Shown here: in pieces, positions 57,784 through 64,000 of the stretch
Layout: the number at the start of each line of letters is the position of its first letter
How positions within the stretch are numbered: position 1 is the stretch's first letter
Program-made: the position numbers and the translations under genes
DNA from: Jaltomata sinuosa
Taxonomy: Eukaryota > Streptophyta > Magnoliopsida > Solanales > Solanaceae
Assembly: GCA_003996215.1 (NCBI GenBank)
Contig: QJPP01001421.1
Coordinates: 434,001-498,000 of the forward strand
Length of the DNA: 64,000 bases
Direction: 5' to 3'
Notes under the pieces: model-generated
What the model was told of the DNA's origin: nothing
What the model saw: the letters and a program-made list of their open reading frames with translations, nothing else
Database searches by the model: none

Positions 57784-59104
57784 TGATAACGCTCAAACGT
57801 ACTCTCTGAAGATGGAGGTATCAATGATCATTAAGAAAAACATATTTATATTCCCGATGGGAGTCAAGGTCGATCCCACAGAGAACAATGTAATCATGAT
57901 TGATCTAATATAGAATAAAAGCAGCTTATGGAATTTCAAAGAGCAAAAAGGGAAAAGATATCGATAGGGGGGTTTATGAACTAAAACAAAGGATAAAAGA
58001 CAATCTAATAAGAGATAGATTTGATCAATGGCTTTCACCTTGCTTTCACCAAACAAGGACAACAAGGAAGAATTGGGAATGGGAATTCAATTCACAAGAC
58101 TTGCACCCAATTAACACGTAGGTAGTCTTGGTTAAAGGTATGCCTAACAATCTCTCAACAAATTAAGCATATATCTCGTGTATTCTCTCGAATCACCACG
58201 AGTGAGCAATAACCAACCAGATCAACTTGGGTGAGTTGGCTATCTCTAGCTCCAACTCTTAGATAGGGGTTTCGAGCGAATTGAGATATTCCTAGCCTCA
58301 ATCTAGAGTGGAATCTAGAATCTCCATTATTGAACCTTACCGAATTAAAGAACTCCTCTATCAAGCAAGAACCCAATTAAAATGTTAAGTCAATTTTTAC
58401 AACCATTAACTATAAATTCAAGCATGGAGGATTCAATAGACACACATAATTAAGAAAGAGCAAATACAAAACATGAATTCAATACCCAAACAAGTATTAT
58501 CTCTAATACTAAACCCAAATCTCAATTCAAAAATTACACCTACAAATTAGCAATTAAGAACAAGAGTTGAAGAATGGAAACTAAAGATTTTACAATAAAG
58601 AGCATCCAAATCTTCACTCATATGGTGTTGGTTAATGAACTTGCTCTCCAAGCATGTCAAGAGTTGTGAAATTTTGCCAAAGATAGATTCCAAAATGGTT
58701 GAGAGGTATTTTATGTGTAATGGGGTTTTCAAAAGTGTGAAATGACCAATTTGGGCCTGGCTGAGCCCATTTTTCACAATTGTGGAAGAAGCTCCACAAT
58801 TGCGGTATTCCAATTAATGAACAGACACCGAAATTGCGGTCTTGTGGCTACATTTGCGGTCTGTTGACTTATGTTGACTTTTGCATTTGCGGTCCTTTGG
58901 CCACATTTGAGGAATCTGAGGCTTGTTCCTCTCTTTAGCTCATTTTTAGCTTCTTTTGTCCAAATTGCTTCATAGTCTTTTCATGAAAAATAATCACCTG
59001 AAATAGATCAAAACAAGCTATAAGTGGTCTCATATCACCATTAGAGGATACTAAAACCTAAGAAAAGAGATGTAAAGAAGTGGTAATTTCACCACTTATC
59101 ATCA
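57784..59104 (-). repeat. 3' LTR of element E (about 1.32 kb)
   Basis: On the minus strand it starts TGATGATAAGTGG after GAGCTTAAGTTGGGGC and ends GAGCGTTATCA. It holds the phrase GTGGGATCGACCTTGACTCC, which is typical of Athila-type LTRs. U3 (58740-58870) is rich in ACCGCAA, CACAATTGTGG and AAATGCAAAAG words. Confidence 0.75.
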
Positions 59105-60947
59105 GCCCCAACTTAAGCTCTTGCTTGTCCTCAAGCAAATCACAATTCAATTCTCAGGGACTCCAACTACCAAGCACAAGGACCATCCAATCATTTTCAC
59201 ACACACTTATCAACTCAAGCACAAAGGATATGATTTCGAGTGGTACTAATAATTAGTCAATCACAAGCAAATTCTCAACACAACAATCCCCTTAATTTCA
59301 CAAACCTTTTCAAGAGTTGCAAAAGACTTACAAATATGACCAAGTGACAATAACCAATCCTCAAGAAGTGACTTAAGACCACAAGTTAACCAATCATGCT
59401 CATTTGATTCCTTTTCAGAAAGTAACAAACACCACTATCTTAGTTCACATGACCTCAGAAGAAAGAAAGTCCCAAAAAACTCTATTTACAATGATAAAGC
59501 ACAGGATAAATGCACAACACTCAGACTCAAAAAGAACTTCAAGGACGAACAAGTATCAAACCATAAGATTGCCCTTATTTACATTCGCCACTAGCTAAAA
59601 AACCATCGGTCAGAGATCTCAAAGGACTTTTCTAAACTTGTAATGTAGGCTCAGGGAAGGTTAGGATATGCATTTGGATTCAACTGACTGCATCCTCCTC
59701 GAACTACACACAACTTTTTCAATTTGAAACCAAAGCCATTTCTTTTCATTTTAATTAAATACAAGACACCATTTTACTCATTTCAATTGGGGCCAAAATT
59801 TTATCAATTTGTTCACCTTGGAGGATTTATTTCTTTTGTTTCCTTTCCTCTTTTCCTTTCATTATTGCATTCTTTTTCAAATTCTTTCTTCTTTTTGACA
59901 ATTCCTTTTAGATTCAATCCACAAACCAATATTACTCACTTGCCACTCCTCCAAGGTACTTCTTCATAACCCCCAACTTAGGCTTTTAGCCTCGATTTCA
60001 CACATGTAGAGTTCAAGGAGGGACAGGTTCAAAAGAGGGACCAAAATGGTTTGAGGCTTGTACCAAGGTTGTCAAAAAAGAGGTATTATGCTCAAGAAGG
60101 GTGACTAGTGATACAATTTGAGTGCAATGGTGGGATTTAAAGGCTTAGTAATCTTCAACAATCACAAAGAAGGCCTAAGATAATTTCTCCAACCAACACA
60201 ATTAAGACTAGAATTGGAATGACTAACCAGGAAATTTCTAGATGACACAAGCAAGTACGAAGATTATTCAACAAAACTCACCACACATGGCATGCTAACT
60301 ATTCAAGACGAATCAATTTTTCTTCCTAAACAAGGAAAAATAGAGCTACATTTTGCATCTATGTAATCATTAATTGGTCAAAAGTCACAAAAAGATTAAA
60401 GGCATTGTCACAAATATCATTCTTTGCTTTCCAACTATGTCACAAATTTTTTGGAGGGGTATGCTCAATTTAGCTCAATTCACATGCAAGACTAAATCTA
60501 TCAGTACCAATCAAATCATTATCCAAATTATCTCAAAAGATGACGATTTTCCCTTAAGAATGACATCACTCAATCTATCATAGAGCCAAATTATCTATCT
60601 AAATTGATATGGATACTCAGACTTCACCAACGTACACACCCCAACACATAAGCAATTTCATAGAGCCTAACAGGTACTCAGACTTCCCCTGGCTTCAAAC
60701 ACCAAACAAAGCTACTATATAAAAGAAAATAAAGAAGCTAGTAAGGAAATAAAACTAACGACTATTCTAACAAGGTTCCAATAACACACGACCCAACACG
60801 GGTGAAAACAAAATATCCAAAATAGAACATGAGTCTAAACAAGCATAATTAACATCCAAATGCCTACCCCCAACTAAGCATTTTGCAATGTCCCCAATTC
60901 AACTAAAAAATAAGGTAAAATGGTGGGAGAAGCTCCCTGAAACTGTA
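59105..60947 (-). other. Element E 3' untranslated region with three purine-tract-like sites
   Basis: Non-coding. AAGTTGGGG-type motifs occur on the minus strand at about 59105-59118, 59970-59985 (AAGTTGGGGGT) and 60866-60880 (TTAGTTGGGGGTAGG). Only the first abuts the LTR. The others may be relics or secondary initiation sites. Apart from these I see nothing. Confidence 0.6.
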
Positions 60948-62170
60948 TTAGGCACTGTCATCACTCTCGGTGTCCTCATCATCATCTCCATGATCATCAG
61001 TATCCTCTTCAGACAACTGTGCTGGAGCATCACCCTCATCACTCCTCCTAGAAGAAGGAAGTGGCTCTCTGGGTTTCATCACCTTCCAGAATCCTTTAAC
61101 CCCCTTCCATATGCGAGTAAATAACTTGTCTCTCTTCCTTTCTCGCTTAAGCATCTTGGTGTGTGAGTCATAAAGCTCTCCTTGAGACTTAGCCAAATTA
61201 GTGTATTCTCTCTCCAGTTTAGCAAGATGGGCTCCCTGTTTCTTTTGATCATCAAGATATTTGTCAAAAGATTTCTGTGTCACAACTGAAACAGGCCCCT
61301 TTAATGAATCAATGGGCCCTTGAGGAATGCCACTCACAATCTGTCGGATGTGCTTTAGTTCTTCTGTCATTACCTCAACTGGGCCCATTGATTTTGAACT
61401 ACCAATAATGGTTTGAGACAGTGTTTCTGTATCGATCTTTCTCTTTTTGCTCTTGCAAACTGTCCCTTCTCCACGCTTTTTCAATGGAAAGATATGTCTT
61501 GCTAGCTCAACCCAGTTGTCAGTCAGGTACTCATCTACTTCAGCTCTTCTACACAGTTTGTTAATGAGAGATGGGAACATGAGAGTTAGGCTATCTTGCA
61601 TCAAAAACTCATTGAGTTCGCAAATGATCATATGACCAACATTCATAGGAATGTCATCAAGGATGCAAGAAATCATTTGAGCCCTCAGTACTGGTATATC
61701 ATACACATTCCCATATGGAGAGACTCGGCTACAGATGATTAATAGCCAGTTCTTTGCTTCAGCTGTGAATTCCTTGGAAGTGATGCCTCTTTTTGTGAGA
61801 GCCCATGGTACACTCTTGTCCGGACAAAACTTGGAAACTAACCATGTGCCTGGTGCACAATATTTTGCTTTGAACGATTATGATCTTGCAATTGGTTGAC
61901 CCCATTGATCATTGATGCTGAAGAATTAACTATTTTGCCTCTTATTCTGATAACCGGGGTTGACATTTTCACAACTTTGAGGTTTGCATAGAACTCTCGG
62001 ACCCATTGCTTATTAGCCTTGCAAGGCTCAGGGGAAAAGCACATCCAACCTATGATCTCCAATCTATGATAGAATTCAGATCACATTCAGGAGTCATGAA
62101 TCGAACTTGATCAAACTCCTCATCATTGAGTAGGTCATCTTTTAGGAGTGCATCATTGAGGTTGGCAGCT
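60948..62170 (-). pseudogene. Element E accessory ORF (plant-transposon-protein type), nearly open
   Basis: On the minus strand: LNDEEFDQVRFMTPEC and IIDWRS (62130-62050), a stop or frameshift, then GWMCFSPEP and QWVREFYANLKVV. After a second frameshift near 61840 the frame stays open to 60948, at least 252 residues. That part has VPWALTKRG, ILDDIPMNVGHMIICEL, LMFPSLINKLCRRAEV, a Lys-rich KSKKRK, and a heptad-like segment near HLAKLEREYTNLAKSQGEL. It then has KRDKLFTRIWKGVKGFWKV and an acidic tail (DTDDHGDDDEDTESDDSA). REFYAN and FPSLI..LC are conserved in plant proteins annotated as putative transposon protein (PF20167, from memory). It lies where an env-like ORF would be. Its role is unknown. 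Confidence 0.78.
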
Positions 62171-63659
62171 ATGTCGGCCTTTTGACCTAAAAAGGTTACA
62201 CATGCATGAACAATTGACATTATTAACAAAATACAATGCCTTGTGGTGTATGAGAGACAAAGGAATAAGTTGGACAACAATTGGAATGCTCTAGGTAGGT
62301 GCAATGATTTTGGGTCCTCAAAAAAAATTTGGTCTCGGGTACCGTAATTGCGGTCGGAGTCCGCAAATGTGAAAAACCACTGCAATTGTGGCATTTGGCA
62401 GCTCGTCTGGTTCCACAATTGCAGTCAAAGTCTGCAAATGTGGTGGTCCGCAAATGCGAGACTTTGCCACAAAAGCAGGCCCATCGTCTCCAAAGTTCCC
62501 CAATGATGAAAAACTGCTTCAAACACCCCCAAAATAAATCACCAACTCATTTTTTACATGCAAAATCATAAAATACTCCACACAAGCATTATCTAATCAT
62601 GAAAAATTTGCGAATCTAGCCAAGAATTTCATTCGGGCGATTCGTCGAACACCATGTAAACACAAATCAGTACTACCCTATGGGGCATGATATGGGTGCT
62701 TGGCCATCCCCATATTTACAATCAAAACAACACTCACTCTCAAATCCAACCTCACCCAACTAATAACAAATCAACCACAGATTCGAGTTCATCAAGTCAT
62801 GCAACCTGAGTCCTACAAGTTGAGAGGAACTAAGAAGAAAGAGAAAAGATCTTACATGACTCAAAGAGAGAAGGGATTAACTTGTCATACCTTTATTTTT
62901 ATAGAGGTGAATATATCTTGGTATTGCTCTTGTTAGTGAAGAGAATATAGAAGAGAAAAGGACCTTTTCTTTTGAGAAAATGAACCAACCTTCGTGCCTT
63001 TTAAGTTTTTAATCTTTGCAACTGTCCGGATATCCACTTTTTTGGACAAACAACCGCAAATTTGACTGGATGCAAATGCTGCTACATAGATGTAAATTCG
63101 GCCATTTTCACATTTTCAAACAAAAGGATTGCAATTTTGGCCACTGCTAATTCGGTCAACAATCGCAAATGCAGACTTTTCACTTTTTCGATGAGTTTTC
63201 CGCAATTGTGGTATCTACAGCCGGACAACTTCTCTAGATTTTTCAATTTTTTCCCAATTCACTATTTTGTTTTGCGAAATCGGGTGCAATGGGAACTTTG
63301 GGAGGTGCAAAATGCACCAATTTCGCAAAAGCCAAGATTTTTGCCTAAGTTACTGATTCCTTGTGCGATGGCTTGTGCGAAGGGCACTCTTCTAGGTGTG
63401 AAATGCACATTTTTCAGATGTATTTTTTGTGGTTCTCAACACTTGGTTCCTCCTCTCATTCCCTTGAGCTCCTAAAACAAACAAAAAAGAAAAAAAAGTG
63501 AAGTAAAGCATAAAGAAGATTTTTTCAAACAATGAGTTGCCTCCCATCAAGAGCATAATTTAATGTCACGAAGCGATGCATGATACGTCACCATTTGGAT
63601 CTCCATTTGGAGGATTTGAACCTTCAACCCAAACTTGAATCAAAAATTTTGGTGACAAT
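62171..63659 (-). other. Element E leader between LTR and accessory ORF
   Basis: No gag-pol. It contains the post-integrase marker GGGAGGCAACTC (about 63540), seen as GGAGGCAACCC in element B. ATTGCGG/GCAAATG words lie at 62330-62480 and again at 63050-63230; these are the same words as in the U3 of E's LTR. Confidence 0.55.
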
Positions 63660-64000
63660 TGATGAACGCTCAAATCGTGCTCTCCAATTAGGAGGCCACG
63701 ATGATTGTGCAGCAAAACAAAATTTATAAACCCAACAGATTTCGGGGTCATACCCAAAGGACTTGATTTAGTCAACTAGAGATTGTATGAGTTGATTGGG
63801 AAAGTTGTCACTACTAACACAATTCAACAAAAGGCAATAAAACTAAAGATGGGTGTACCAAGTGATTTAGAAGACTGGGGGTGCACATCCGATGGGGCGT
63901 TTCTTATGGGATAGGGTAATCATCAATTCACTTCTATTCTCGCTATTTGACATAAGTAGAGTTGGTTATAGGTGTGGAATGTTTATCTCTCGATCAACAT
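63660..64000 (-). repeat. Partial 5' LTR of element E or a relative
   Basis: On the minus strand it ends GAGCGTTCATCA at 63660, like the other E LTR (GAGCGTTATCA). Upstream it has TTTGGGTATGACCCCGAAAT where the other has GTGGGATCGACC. It continues past the right edge. Confidence 0.55.

Larger units (their letters stand above)
57784..64000 (-). mobile_element. Element E, Athila-like, without gag-pol
   Basis: Read on the minus strand: a partial 5' LTR (64000 to 63660), a short leader, an accessory ORF, a 3' untranslated part with purine tracts and a 3' LTR (59104-57784). The distance from LTR end to the post-integrase marker GGGAGGCAACTC (about 63540) is only about 120 bases. Gag, protease, RT and integrase are therefore absent. 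This could be a non-autonomous family or an internal deletion. The two LTR ends share AACGCTCAAA..GT.CTCT but are not very similar beyond it, so two related elements are also possible. Confidence 0.6.

Noticed and set aside
62223..62571. Frames on both strands with Cys and His
   Set aside because: They are made by the repeated ATTGCGG-type words before accessory ORF E; both strands are open by repetition.
1..64000. CRISPR array, bacterial operon, tRNA or rRNA genes
   Set aside because: The tandem arrays have no spacer structure, no ribosomal-RNA or tRNA-like cloverleaf was noticed, and all domains are plant retroelement types.

Overview
The window looks like plant nuclear heterochromatin, most likely from a Solanaceae-type eudicot. 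That assignment is inferred from the style of its retroelement families, not from a marker gene. I find no intact host gene, no tRNA or rRNA gene and no CRISPR array. Almost every readable protein fragment belongs to a decayed LTR retrotransposon, and most of the remaining sequence is LTR or untranslated retroelement DNA.

Layout, left to right. Bases 1-2428: a minus-strand Tekay/Del-like chromovirus remnant (element A), fused head-to-head to a plus-strand LTR tail. 2429-5515: AT-rich DNA with two tandem arrays (about 108 bp and exactly 139 bp periods) and a short TA-flanked MITE. 5516-8362: a degraded Ty1/copia element with an unusual primer-site-like motif. 8363-12022: a 5'-truncated chromovirus (K) with integrase and a 2.1 kb 3' LTR. 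12024-12783: a broken accessory ORF (J) of the plant-transposon-protein type. 13004-16441: a minus-strand chromovirus remnant (F). 16442-26825, resuming at 41772-41968: an Athila-like element (B) with RT/RNase H, integrase, an accessory ORF in the env position and a 3' LTR. B is split by a 2.7 kb solo LTR (S) and by element C.

C (26826-41771) has two 2.3 kb LTRs but no recognisable gag or pol. Its 3' LTR is split by D (32472-40133), a minus-strand chromovirus with a 5 bp target duplication. D keeps a long pol but has lost gag and protease. This gives a three-level nest, B > C > D. 41969-45117 and 56789-57170 flank element G and hold a minus-strand Tat/Ogre-like gag remnant (I). G (45118-56788) is a Tekay-like element with 3.7 kb LTRs and a heavily decayed gag-pol. 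57171-57783 is a fragment of another Athila-like LTR (L). 57784-64000 is a minus-strand Athila-like element (E) that seems to have no gag-pol but keeps the accessory ORF.

Three patterns go beyond the list of transposons. First, many of the LTR families carry, in U3, a cluster of short CpG-containing or AT-centred palindromes peculiar to the family. In B and E the same words recur between integrase and the accessory ORF. Second, the chromovirus LTRs share a stem-loop near the expected R/U5 region whose arms change together between families. Third, those LTRs also hold regular minisatellites of 37-39 or 59 bp. The accessory ORF itself appears in three different elements, twice clearly in the env position.
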